Notes: generated from the sequence alone by a model not told the origin. DNA of 15,878 nucleotides from an uncultured Erysipelotrichaceae bacterium (GCA_937874965.1 CALNCD010000219.1:1-15878), one strand, 5' to 3'. Positions 1 through 7,567 are shown, counted from the stretch's first letter. Translations and numbers: made by a program.

Positions 1-7
1 TCAGAAC

Positions 8-337
8 CTAATTAATTGCAGCGAGCGGAACTAAAGTCAGGTCGAGACGATTCCCGTCTTCAAACAGCATCATCCAATTAAAACGAGAACAGTGACTTGG
101 ATGACGCATCCTCTCAGGCATCTGTAACATCCTTCGAGTTCCAAAATAATCAAGCCATGCTTCATTCGCAGTAAAGGGCCCTAGATTATCAACGAGGAAA
201 ATGATATCAAAATCCTGATACTTATCACGCCTAACATTTGGATTCGCTCTAGATCCGTTCAAAAAGACCGCACGGACTCGATCATCCGATTCAGCATACT
301 GCAGAATCAGAGCATACATTTCTTTCTCAGAACGCAT
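8..337 (-). pseudogene. ANT(6)/AadE-like aminoglycoside 6-adenylyltransferase, stopped after 109 aa
   Basis: The reading frame starts at the ATG at 337, which has a strong AGGAGG site (341-350) 4-5 bases upstream. It begins MRSEKEM, as ANT(6) enzymes do. It carries the nucleotidyltransferase signature GSRAN...QDFDI, whose acidic residues bind metal-ATP, and then a LDLTLVPL segment that matches the third acidic strand of the fold. Family members adenylylate streptomycin-type aminoglycosides and are about 280-300 residues long. Here a TAG at 8-10 ends the protein after 109 residues, just past the catalytic half. Only seven bases remain in the window, so the missing C-terminal domain may continue beyond the edge in the same or another frame. 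It is most likely a broken gene or one with a sequence error; as written, the short product would not be expected to work. The family assignment is confident, the pseudogene status less so. Confidence 0.7.
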
Positions 338-469
338 AATAACCTCCTGACACGAACACCAAGACAATGAATGCATAACTTTGATTGGTGCCATCAATTC
401 GACATTTATGAATAATTCGTGATTGCACTATTCGTCAGATACACCAGAAATTAATGACGGATAACCTTG

Positions 470-748
470 TCAAGCTAATCCATAGTCGTTAGCCTGGTTT
501 GCGACATCTAACGTTCTTAATTCATAGCTTTTTGCACCGGACGCAATAAATGGGTCACGCTCTGCTCTTATTATTGCGTCTTCCCGAGTTTCACACTCTA
601 TTACAACCATCCCTCCAGGATAATCCGCAAATGGCCCGCAAAGAATCAATTCTCCCTTTGCGTCCAGCTCCCGTAGATAATTTACATGCTCCAAAACAAT
701 TGCTTGACTTAAAGGACTGACATTCGCCATCATATATACAAATACCAT
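470..748 (-). CDS. YciI-like (YCII-domain) small protein
   Basis: This 92-residue protein has the pattern of the YCII family: an early HVNYL helix with the conserved histidine (H21), then CGPFADYPGGMVVIE, then an A(E)RDPFIASG segment with a conserved aspartate, and a closing SYELR strand. Family members form ferredoxin-like dimers with a putative His/Asp active site. Their biochemical role is mostly unknown. The ATG at 748 is chosen over the upstream ATG at 784 because GGGAGG (757-762) lies 8 bases before it and the family starts at about this point. It is a single-gene unit between the broken Fic locus and the aminoglycoside adenylyltransferase remnant, so context does not show a function. 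The frame is intact, unlike both neighbours. Confidence 0.85.
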   Translation of the reverse strand: MVFVYMMANVSPLSQAIVLEHVNYLRELDAKGELILCGPFADYPGGMVVIECETREDAIIRAERDPFIASGAKSYELRTLDVANQANDYGLA

Positions 749-1084
749 TGTTTTTCCTCCCTTATTTTTCAATGTGTTCATCACATTAACGTTGGACTTT
801 TATAACCACCAATTAAAACCAATAACACACCCTATTGCAACTCATTTTCTCCAGGAAGTTTTTTTCAGATTATATCAATTGGAATCTTCACACCATCAGT
901 ATTCGCTAAAAGTGATACTGTCCCCCTGCTACTTTATTCTGATTTTTTTCCTTGAATTGATTCATCGCGATTCGCTCGTTTACGGACCATCTCTTTACTC
1001 ATTATAAAACACACTGGTACAAACGTCGAGTCCTGTTAATCAGCGATATTAGATAGAGCAGCTACGAATAGAAGTCTTGTTAAT
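749..1084. other. AT-rich intergenic stretch without a recognisable gene
   Basis: Apart from the ribosome binding site and promoter candidate of the YciI-like gene, nothing here can be assigned. The plus-strand open frame at 774-1007 has no ribosome binding site and a low-complexity translation. On the minus strand a 22-codon frame starting MSKEMVRKR can be read near 996-930, but it ends quickly and resembles nothing I recognise. With the decayed genes on either side, this may be eroded DNA. Confidence 0.5.
812..840 (-). promoter_or_regulatory. candidate promoter for the YciI-like gene
   Basis: On the minus strand TTGCAA (840-835) and TTTAAT (817-812) are separated by 17 bases, close to a sigma-A promoter, about 65 bases upstream of the YciI-like start codon. 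This is pattern matching in AT-rich DNA, so the support is modest. Confidence 0.3.
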
Positions 1085-1662
1085 TTATTTAATAATTATT
1101 CTGAACCGCTGTTCGAGTAACAGCACATTTAAGTTGACTGTACCCTCCATATAAAAATCACATACTTCTTCGTTTTCTAGTGAACTTATATCTGCTTTAA
1201 GTCCTTTTTCAAACAAAAGGGATCTATTACCTCACGTTGTGTTCTTCCATTTCCTTCACGAAACGGATGCATGTAATTCAAAATATCCAGGAATACACCG
1301 AGAAAATGAATTAGTTCCTCTTCTGATTTCGCATTAATAACTTCAATAATGAGTAAATCAATCTACATTGATGCTTGCATAAAAGACTGCAAAGGAATAA
1401 ATGGTTTATTTGATTTGCTGATATTGACTTGCCTAAATTCACCAGCCCAATTGTACATACCTTGAAAAAGATAGTGGTGAATTTGATATATATCCCTAGT
1501 TGACTTAACTATTATTGGTTTGTCATAACGTTCAACAAGACGGATGGATACTAAAAGATGCTCGGCTTCTTCAAGCTTTTGAGCATCTCTAATATCTAAT
1601 TTATTACGTAATATACTTGTATTCAGATACACATAATAACCATCAGAATCAAGGTAAGTATA
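1085..1662 (-). pseudogene. Fic/Doc-family toxin (AMPylator) remnant with nonsense codon and frameshift
   Basis: Three stretches add up to one Fic protein. The first (1662-1366) reads VYLNTSILRNKLDIRD, then a helix, then IHHYLFQGMYNWAGEFRQVNISK, which is the usual N-terminal half including the flap region. A TAG at 1363-1365 interrupts it where the family normally has a tyrosine before ID.L. The same frame continues (1362-1186) into an intact Fic core motif HPFREGNGRTQRE (1231-1269), the AMP-transfer and phosphate-binding loop. Just after that a one-base change of phase near 1222-1230 moves the homology into another frame, SLLFEKGLKADI...FYMEGTV, ending at 1085. Fic proteins AMPylate target proteins. 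No start codon with a ribosome binding site survives: only a GTG at 1632 lies in frame, and a TAA at 1663-1665 blocks anything longer. Two independent lesions make it a pseudogene. It sits directly downstream of a VbhA-like antitoxin remnant, as expected for a Fic toxin-antitoxin pair. Confidence 0.85.
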
Positions 1663-1667
1663 TTAAT

Positions 1668-1885
1668 TTATTTGCTTGATCTGGATTTCAACGACACAAT
1701 CAATTGTACGCGTGTCATCCTTCCTTCAACAACATCTCGAATTTGACGAATAGATTGTTTATTTGGTCTGAATCCTTCATAGAAGCTTGAAGCAATTACA
1801 CTTTTAGAGCCTGAAATGATTGCTTATTACGAAACTGAACTCTGAATATTTTATTTGATTTATCATCGAACTTTGTTTTATTCAT
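1668..1885 (-). pseudogene. VbhA-like Fic antitoxin remnant, with an unrelated or frameshifted N-terminus
   Basis: In the frame 1823-1668 the minus strand encodes SVIASSFYEGFRPN...QIRDVVEGRMTRVQLI. SSFYEG fits the inhibitory motif (S/T)xxxE(G/N) of the class I Fic antitoxins, whose glutamate blocks ATP binding in the Fic partner. The following helix and VVEGRMT resemble the conserved end of VbhA proteins. This frame is closed upstream by tandem TAA codons (1824-1829) and has no good start. The only nearby ATG with a promoter-like sequence (1885) opens a different frame, MNKTKFDDKSNKIFRVQFRNKQ, which ends at 1796. The antitoxin is therefore frameshifted, or was fused to another remnant. It stops 3 bases before the Fic frame opens, so the pair was probably once coupled. 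Confidence 0.6.
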
Positions 1886-1905
1886 ATCATCGCATTCACA
1901 CTAGT

Positions 1906-1914
1906 ATTATATCA
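1906..1914 (-). promoter_or_regulatory. candidate extended -10 promoter of the decayed Fic module
   Basis: The minus strand reads TGATATAAT (1914-1906), an exact TGnTATAAT extended -10 element, 20 bases upstream of the ATG at 1885. There is no convincing -35 box at 17 bases. It suggests that the promoter of the toxin-antitoxin unit has outlasted its coding sequence. Confidence 0.4.
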
Positions 1915-1949
1915 TAATCAGGATATTTTTCACTGCTTAGACTGGATTA

Positions 1950-1976
1950 AAAAGTTACAATTGAGCGCAAACTCAA
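1950..1976 (-). terminator. weak terminator candidate after deoC
   Basis: Just downstream of the deoC stop, the minus strand can fold TTGAG (1976-1972) with CTCAA (1965-1961) around a 6-base loop, followed a few bases later by CTTTTT (1955-1950). The stem is only 5 bp and the T-run is not adjacent, so this is a weak call for the end of the long thyA-deoC row. Confidence 0.3.
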
Positions 1977-1980
1977 ACGA

Positions 1981-2643
1981 TTAGTAGTTTCCCTCAGACT
2001 TTTCACCTTGCATCAACTTAACCCCACCCGAAGTACCAATACGGCTTGCTCCGGCGTCAATCATCGCTTTCAGATCATCTCTATTACGAACACCACCTGC
2101 TGCTTTCACGAGGGCGCGTCCTTTTACAGATCGATAAAGTAAAGCAACGTCATCAACAGTTGCACCTCCTGTCGAAAAACCGGTTGAGGTCTTCACGAAA
2201 TCAGCATGTCCTTGAATAACACAATCACAGGCAAGGACTTTTTCCTCATCCGTCAATAAGCAAGTTTCGATAATAACCTTCAGTATCTTCTCCCCGACAG
2301 CCTCTTTCACTGCAGCAATCTCCATTGTGACATATTCTAGATTTTTTTCTTTAAGTTTCCCGATATTCAGGACCATATCAAATTCATCGGCTCCATCCTT
2401 GAGTGCTTGTGCTGCTTCAAAGACTTTTGACTCCGTTGATGTTGCCCCTAAAGGAAAGCCGATCACTGTGCACACAAGAACATCGCTTTCCACAAGTTTC
2501 TTTGAACAATAGGCAACTCGGCCTGGATTGACACAGACACTCTTAAAGTCGTACGATTTTGCTTCTTCACATAGGGTGTCAAACTGGGATTCAACAGCAT
2601 CTGCTTTCAATAATGTATGATCAATATATTTGCTATAGTTCAT
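1981..2643 (-). CDS. deoC: deoxyribose-phosphate aldolase
   Basis: DeoC cleaves 2-deoxyribose-5-phosphate to glyceraldehyde-3-phosphate and acetaldehyde in the cytoplasm, the last step of deoxynucleoside catabolism. The 220-residue protein is full length for the family. It starts with YIDHTLLK, has the class I aldolase lysine in FVKTSTGFS (K151), a second lysine in ALVKAAGGVR (K180, the proton-relay partner), the EFDMVLNIG strand, and the C-terminal RIGTSGG phosphate-binding turn. Two ATGs occur in tandem. The second (2643) is preferred because AAAGGAG lies 6 bases before it and only 3 before the first. The start overlaps the end of the murE-like gene by 11 bases, so the two are probably coupled. 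It is the last gene of the row that begins with thyA and also contains the pyrimidine-nucleoside phosphorylase, which supplies its substrate after a mutase step not encoded here. Confidence 0.96.
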   Translation of the reverse strand: MNYSKYIDHTLLKADAVESQFDTLCEEAKSYDFKSVCVNPGRVAYCSKKLVESDVLVCTVIGFPLGATSTESKVFEAAQALKDGADEFDMVLNIGKLKEKNLEYVTMEIAAVKEAVGEKILKVIIETCLLTDEEKVLACDCVIQGHADFVKTSTGFSTGGATVDDVALLYRSVKGRALVKAAGGVRNRDDLKAMIDAGASRIGTSGGVKLMQGEKSEGNY

Positions 2644-4034
2644 CATCTTCTCCTTTGACTACACTTTGATGTAGAATCTGAATTGCAACATTGTTGTCAC
2701 CCAGATAAGCTTCATTGCCGTACATATAGTTTTCATTTCCTTTTCCGAGAATTGTAATGGTATCATTCTCATTGGCCAATTCAATAGCCTGACGGATTGC
2801 ATCATACCGATTTTCGATAATAACAGAATTGGTATCGGCAATTCCCTGCTGGATATCCAAGCAGATATCACGGATACTTTCATTCCGATTGTCTTCTTCT
2901 GTCAGGATAATCATATCACAATACTGATCACTAATTGAACCTAGAATGGGCCGTTTCGTCTTATCACGTTTACCTGCACATCCAAAGACGCTAATAATCC
3001 GATTATCCTTCGGAGTAATTGTCTTAGCGAACTCGTATAATTGTGTAAATCCATCCGGAGTATGCGCATAGTCTACGATAACTGAGAAGTTCTGTCCTTC
3101 TTCAATAAACTCCATCCGACCACCCAGCTTCATGCAAAGAGGCAATAATTGCCAACGAATTGTAAATGTTAAAACGGGCAACGAGGTCAGTCTCAATCAG
3201 ATATTCCTGATTATCATAAACAAGGGTATAGTTGCTCTGAAATTTTCCCAGCTGAATATCTTTTGCTTGATAGGTTGCTTTGCTGTTAATCGCATACGTG
3301 ACCTGATTACCCGAATGTTCCTTTGATAAGCGGGCACCATAGTCATCATCAATATTGATAATAGCAATACCAGCTTCATCCAATCCATCAAACAGTTTCT
3401 TCTTTGCCAGGTAATAATTTTCCATTGTTCCATGATAATCCAGATGGTCATGCGTCAAATTCGTGAACACTGCCTGGTCAAAGTGTATTCCCTTAACCCG
3501 ATCCATCGCAAGTCCATGGCTGGAAGCCTCTATCACCACGGCTTTAGTTTCTACATCAACCATATCGCCTAATGTTTTAACCATCGGGATAATATCCGGA
3601 GTTGTCAGCATAGGCGGTAATTTCACATTCCCGTATTCAATGGAAATAGTTCCGATATAGCCAGTCTTAACAAACTGGTTGAGAACGTGCTTAATTGAAA
3701 GTGAGATTGTGCTTTTACCATTCGTTCCAGTGACTCCTATCACTGTCATTTTTGCTGAAGGGTCATCGTAAAACCGATTCACTGTTTCGATCAACGTTTC
3801 ATGAACATTATCGACTTTAATATACTCAATACCCTCCTGATAATGACTCAGCTCACGCTGATGAACCACAGCTACGGCACCATTATCAATGGCCTGATCC
3901 GCAAACTCATGGGAATCGTGAACCAAGCCAAACGTGCAGAAGAACAGGCTCTGCGTGGTCTTGACACGCGAGTCTGAAGATAATTGCTTGATTTCAATGG
4001 GCTTTGCACTGCTGAATAATTGATTCAATAACAT
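2633..4034 (-). pseudogene. murE: UDP-N-acetylmuramoyl-dipeptide ligase (MurE family), disrupted by an internal out-of-frame deletion
   Basis: MurE adds the third amino acid to UDP-MurNAc-L-Ala-D-Glu in the cytoplasm. The first frame (4034-3102) has the substrate-binding N-domain with SDSR, the ATP loop GVTGTNGKST (about residues 100-109), TTPD (145-148), EASSHGL (169-175), FTNLTHDHLDYHGT, and the AKKKLF segment that normally carries the carbamylated lysine. It ends SLHEAG and then runs into a TGA. The C-terminal domain continues in another frame from about 3124 with GGRMEFIEEG, DYAHTPDG, FGCAGKRDKTKRP, EDNRNES and GKGNENY, ending at 2633. About 20 residues usually found between HEAG and GRMEF are missing, so this is a deletion plus a frame change, not just one lost base; the junction lies near 3112-3128. 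The start is clear, with AAAGGAGG 7 bases before the ATG. Both halves are otherwise free of stops, pointing to a recent event or an assembly error. The amino acid specificity is unknown. Confidence 0.8.
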
Positions 4035-4100
4035 GGCGTACCTCCTTTGTCTACATCATCCAGACGTAGAACCTATACTTCACTGATTCATAGAAGCAAA

Positions 4101-4865
4101 TTAAGCGTGGTTTTTTTGCTTCAGATACTTTAACAGCTTTTTCTTCAATTTACTGGAAACAAAGTCGCAGTTACAGACGTAATTTATTAAGCCATCCTCA
4201 TCACGATGAAGCAAAAAATCAATAATCAAGGGCTTATTCAACTGTTCCTCACGAACTCTGCTCTGATCCATCGGTAAACGAATGACATCTGCAGCAGTTA
4301 ACTGATAGAAGCATAGCAATTCACTATTCCAGAGAATCATTGAACTATCGTCATGATAGATACAATCGCAGTCGCAAAATCCATTCAGATAAGGAAGCTG
4401 GCCATAGAGATCAATATCAATAATTTCCTGCTTGAATACCTTGTACATCTTCAAAAACTGCGGCAGTTCAAAAATCGGCATCTCCTTATCGTAAAGTGAG
4501 TTCATCAGCACATTGAAAAATGGAATAAAGATGATCTGTTCATCATACAGAAAGGATTTCATGGATTCCTTCAACGGTTCAATCGCAAGAAGAACCAGTT
4601 TTTTTCGTTCCTTAAACGATATATATTCCCATAAATCGAAATTTTCATTCCGGATACGATCATATGTACTTTCAAATAACTGCTTATTCTTCATGCCTTC
4701 AAGGATGATCTGATAACGAAAAAAATCAAGATCATTCTTCAGAATGAGATTGAATTGCTTCAGTATATCGTCCTGCTTTACTAAGTTAAGTGCAGATGAA
4801 TAGCATTTCACATTGAATACAGTTTGCTTGTGTTCACTGCTCAAGAGTGCTTCTACTGTCTTCAT
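4101..4865 (-). CDS. conserved-looking protein of unknown function with two cysteine clusters
   Basis: I do not recognise this 254-residue protein. It has no signal peptide or clear membrane segment and looks mostly helical and soluble, with many Leu, Phe, Lys and Asp residues. Two cysteine groups stand out: FCDCDCIYHDD (C164, C166, C168, followed by a histidine) and YVCNCDF (C231, C233). Together they could form a metal site. The C-terminus is strongly basic (KLKKKLLKYLKQKNH). The ATG at 4865 is chosen because it overlaps the rsmE stop in ATGA and has GGAGGG about 6 bases upstream; an upstream in-frame start would lie inside rsmE. Translational coupling to rsmE and position before murE suggest a house-keeping or lineage-specific role, but the function cannot be inferred. 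Confidence 0.75.
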   Translation of the reverse strand: MKTVEALLSSEHKQTVFNVKCYSSALNLVKQDDILKQFNLILKNDLDFFRYQIILEGMKNKQLFESTYDRIRNENFDLWEYISFKERKKLVLLAIEPLKESMKSFLYDEQIIFIPFFNVLMNSLYDKEMPIFELPQFLKMYKVFKQEIIDIDLYGQLPYLNGFCDCDCIYHDDSSMILWNSELLCFYQLTAADVIRLPMDQSRVREEQLNKPLIIDFLLHRDEDGLINYVCNCDFVSSKLKKKLLKYLKQKNHA

Positions 4866-5563
4866 ACCTGTCCCTCCGTCAATGCTGAAATACAATTCAA
4901 TGCATAAATGGCTGCAGTTTCAGCCCGGTAAATCCGTGGTCCCAGCGTCACTGCCTCAAAGCCAGACAATATCAGCTGATCAAGTTCATCATCACTGATT
5001 CCTCCCTCTGGGCCGATAAAGAGACTTACCGATTTCTGAGAAACCAAACGGGCGATATGAGAACTTTTCGCTTGCTCATAGCAAACCATATTCAATTCAG
5101 ACTTGAAATTATCGAGATCAGCCAATGCCTTTACTCCAATAACCTGCGGAATTGTCCGTCGCAAGGATTGCTCAGCAGCTTCTCTTGCAATCTTGCAATA
5201 GCGCTCGAGTTTTTTTGATATATCCTCTGGTTTTATTTTCATGACACAGCGTGATGTTTCAAACAGCACGATACGATCCACCCCTGATTCGGTTGCTTTC
5301 TGAATCATCCACTCTAATTTTTCTGAACGGATCAGTGCAGCGCACAATGTAATTGGCGGCAAGATAGAGGTGCTGTTCTCGAGATACTCGTGAATGCTCA
5401 AGGTATTGTCTGAATTTAAGGAAGCTATAACAGCATCTCCCAAAGCATTGACAACTCTGAATCGATCACGATCACGGTAACGAAGTACGCTGCGGCATTG
5501 ATGAAGCTGTTCGGAACTTAAGCCAGAATCAAACGAATCATCTGAAATAAAAAACTGCTGCAT
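4862..5563 (-). CDS. rsmE: 16S rRNA m3U1498 methyltransferase
   Basis: RsmE methylates N3 of U1498 in 16S rRNA using S-adenosylmethionine; it is a SPOUT enzyme with a C-terminal knot and an N-terminal PUA-like RNA-binding domain. The 233-residue length is slightly short of the usual 240-250. The knot motifs are all present: EKLEWMIQKATESGV (81-95), EQSLRR (131-136), LFIGPEGGISDDE (181-193) and LGPRIYRAETA (207-217). The start at 5563 shares its A with the TAA of the upstream pseudouridine synthase gene (TAATG). The ribosome binding site is poor, so translation probably depends on coupling. The downstream gene begins in the ATGA at its end. Confidence 0.96.
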   Translation of the reverse strand: MQQFFISDDSFDSGLSSEQLHQCRSVLRYRDRDRFRVVNALGDAVIASLNSDNTLSIHEYLENSTSILPPITLCAALIRSEKLEWMIQKATESGVDRIVLFETSRCVMKIKPEDISKKLERYCKIAREAAEQSLRRTIPQVIGVKALADLDNFKSELNMVCYEQAKSSHIARLVSQKSVSLFIGPEGGISDDELDQLILSGFEAVTLGPRIYRAETAAIYALNCISALTEGQV

Positions 5564-6306
5564 TATTTTGTGCCACTAAGTGCTTTAAGCTTTTTGACTT
5601 CAAAAGGCTTAAGCGCTCGATACTGCCCGATCTGCAGGCTATCTACACTTAGAAAGTCAATACTGATGCGATGCAGCTTCAGGACATCATAACCAAGATA
5701 TTCCATCATGCGTCGGATCTGACGATTTTTCCCCTCACGCAGGGTCAAATCAAACTGAGTTCGTTTCTTAAGCGGATCACGTTTAATATGTTCAATTACT
5801 GCAGGCTGAAGAAGATCTCCTTCCAGCCTGAAACCTCGTTGTACTTTTTGAACTGCACCATCACTCATCACACCCTTTACCGCAACATGATAGGTCTTTT
5901 GGACATGAAAACGAGGATGAGTCATCAAATTTGTGAATTCGCCGTCATTTGTGATAATCAAGGCACCAGTTGTTTCCTTGTCAAGACGGCCGACTGGGTA
6001 GAGGCGGCTCTGGCTGGAAATCAAGTCCACAACCGTATCCCGCCCGCGATCATCGCTGGAACTGCTGAGAATACCTTTCGGTTTGTTGAGTAAATAATAC
6101 TCATAGACCTGGGCACTTAGCAATTTCCCGTTTACAGCAATTACATCGTTTGGCTCAACCTTGACACCTAGTTCTCGGACAATAACTCCATTAACACTGA
6201 CTTTCCCTTCCTCGATGAGGAGTTCGGCTTTACGGCGCGAACAAAGGCCGCGATCAGCAATCACTTTCTGCAAACGGACACCGCTGTTATTTGAAGAAGT
6301 TTTCAT
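5563..6306 (-). CDS. rluB: 23S/16S rRNA pseudouridine synthase, RluB/RsuA family
   Basis: The 247-residue protein converts a specific rRNA uridine to pseudouridine. It has an N-terminal S4 RNA-binding domain (about residues 10-60; VRLQKVIADRGLCSRRKAE...GKVSVNG) and a catalytic domain with the signature GRLDKETTG, whose aspartate D109 is the nucleophile, and LREGKNRQIRRM near residues 200-211. RluB targeting 23S U2605 is the usual role beside scpB in Bacillota, but RsuA-like or RluE/F-like specificity cannot be excluded by eye. The ATG at 6306 is chosen because GAGGGTG lies 4-5 bases upstream and the S4 domain follows directly. A longer frame extends upstream but only inside scpB. It overlaps scpB by 20 bases. 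Confidence 0.93.
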   Translation of the reverse strand: MKTSSNNSGVRLQKVIADRGLCSRRKAELLIEEGKVSVNGVIVRELGVKVEPNDVIAVNGKLLSAQVYEYYLLNKPKGILSSSSDDRGRDTVVDLISSQSRLYPVGRLDKETTGALIITNDGEFTNLMTHPRFHVQKTYHVAVKGVMSDGAVQKVQRGFRLEGDLLQPAVIEHIKRDPLKKRTQFDLTLREGKNRQIRRMMEYLGYDVLKLHRISIDFLSVDSLQIGQYRALKPFEVKKLKALSGTK

Positions 6307-6826
6307 TTTCACCCTCACTATAGTCCGGAAGTTCCGGTAATTCTGCCAGACTGACCAGTTTAAAGTCATCAAGGAACGTCTTGGTAACCTCATAAAGAAT
6401 CGGACGACCAATTGCATCCGACCGCCCAGCTTCCTGAATCAAATCCAAAGCGACCAATTTGCGGCACATCATATCGCAGCCCACACCCCGGATTTCTTCG
6501 ATTTCAACACGGGTAATCGGCTGTTTGTACGCGATAATTGCTAATGTCTCCAAAGCAGACTGTGACAACTGACGAGATTTTGACAACGCCAGTGTTTCCC
6601 GAATAGCCTCACGAAGAAAAGGCTTTGTGATGAACTTGAAAACGCCGCCATACTGCACGAGTTCCAAACCGTGACGGGGTCCTTGAAACTGAATCGTCAG
6701 ATCCTGAATCGCATCTTGGACAACCATCTTATCAACATTGATGGCATCACTCAGTTCTTCCAAAGATAGCCCTTCATCCCCTACCACATACAGCAAACCT
6801 TCAATTTTTGCTAGAATATCATCCAT
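6287..6826 (-). CDS. scpB: segregation and condensation protein B
   Basis: ScpB is the winged-helix (kite) partner of ScpA in the Smc-ScpAB condensin that organises and separates the chromosome. The 179-residue length and sequence fit: an N-terminal IEGLLYVVGDEGLSLEEL winged helix, a central GLELVQYGGVFKFITKP strand pair, SQLSQSALETLAIIAYKQPITRVEIEEIRGV, which is the most conserved ScpB segment, and GRPILYEVT. The start overlaps the scpA stop by 8 bases and has AAGGGA upstream; the end overlaps the pseudouridine synthase start. smc itself is not in the window. Confidence 0.97.
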   Translation of the reverse strand: MDDILAKIEGLLYVVGDEGLSLEELSDAINVDKMVVQDAIQDLTIQFQGPRHGLELVQYGGVFKFITKPFLREAIRETLALSKSRQLSQSALETLAIIAYKQPITRVEIEEIRGVGCDMMCRKLVALDLIQEAGRSDAIGRPILYEVTKTFLDDFKLVSLAELPELPDYSEGENENFFK

Positions 6827-7550
6827 TCAATGCACTTCCCTTCAAATAAACAGCATCATCATCAAAACTAACATACATCTCATGCATCCGAATCATATCC
6901 AATACCGCTAGAAATGTCACAATCACATGCTGAAGTGAATTCGATTGATGAAGCAAGTCCACCAATGAAAAAACGTCGGTATGCCGATCCAAGTAATGCC
7001 GCAATTGTTCAATTCGATCATCTACGCTTAATTCTTCGTTCATAATTGTGGTTTCGAAGGGATGAACCATCTTGAAACGTGCATACACCTTATTCATCGC
7101 CTTCACCAGATCATAGACATCACCAGTGATAAAAGAAGCCGCATTCACTTCATCTCTCACGCTTTCAACCGCATCCTTGGAATAGGCCTTAGCGAACTGA
7201 TCAAGGCGCTCTTGATAGCGCTGATTCAGATCTGCGGTAATTTCCTTATACTTCTGATATTCAATCAGACGCTGAACCAATGTCGGCCCATCATCCGGCT
7301 TTTCCGCATCCAGAAGACTTTCATCCCGAGGCAGCAGTTTTTTACTTTTATACTCTATCAACCCAGCCAATTCAGACAGATACTCACTGGCTATTTCCAA
7401 TTTCAATTCTTCCATTGCATGAATATAGGCAATGTACTGATCGGTCAATTCCCGAATATCCAGATCAAAAAGATCAAGTTTTTTATCCTTAATCAGAAAA
7501 AGCATGAGGTCCAAAGGACCGCTGAACTGACTTATCTCAACTTCAAACAT
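6819..7550 (-). CDS. scpA: segregation and condensation protein A
   Basis: ScpA is the kleisin that bridges the Smc heads and binds ScpB. The 243-residue protein starts FEVEISQFSGPLDLMLFLIKDKKLDLFDLDI, the typical Smc-binding N-terminal helical region, followed by YLSELAGLIEYKSKKLLP, a charged linker, and a C-terminal winged helix (VIVTFLAVLDMIRMHEM). The start at 7550 is 17 bases after the pdp stop, with only a weak ribosome binding site (GGTGA), so reinitiation after pdp is likely. A TATAAT on this strand at 7572-7567 is probably fortuitous because no -35 element accompanies it. Confidence 0.97.
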   Translation of the reverse strand: MFEVEISQFSGPLDLMLFLIKDKKLDLFDLDIRELTDQYIAYIHAMEELKLEIASEYLSELAGLIEYKSKKLLPRDESLLDAEKPDDGPTLVQRLIEYQKYKEITADLNQRYQERLDQFAKAYSKDAVESVRDEVNAASFITGDVYDLVKAMNKVYARFKMVHPFETTIMNEELSVDDRIEQLRHYLDRHTDVFSLVDLLHQSNSLQHVIVTFLAVLDMIRMHEMYVSFDDDAVYLKGSALNG

Positions 7551-7567
7551 TCAATCACCAGTGCCTA

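Noticed and set aside
381..397. Short inverted repeat TTGAT...ATCAA upstream of the adenylyltransferase gene
   Set aside because: The arms are only five bases in AT-rich DNA, with no T-run and no promoter overlap; likely chance.
774..1007. Plus-strand open frame of 77 codons
   Set aside because: It has no ribosome binding site, a low-complexity Phe/Leu/His-rich translation, and it overlaps the upstream region of the YciI-like gene.
3102..3196. Programmed ribosomal frameshift in the murE-like gene
   Set aside because: No slippery heptamer is visible, and about 20 family-typical residues are missing at the junction, so a shift would not restore a normal protein.
4035..4100. Gap between the unknown gene and murE as an operon break
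   Set aside because: Only a weak 5-bp inverted repeat (TCTAC/GTAGA) is seen, without a T-run; neither a terminator nor a promoter is convincing.
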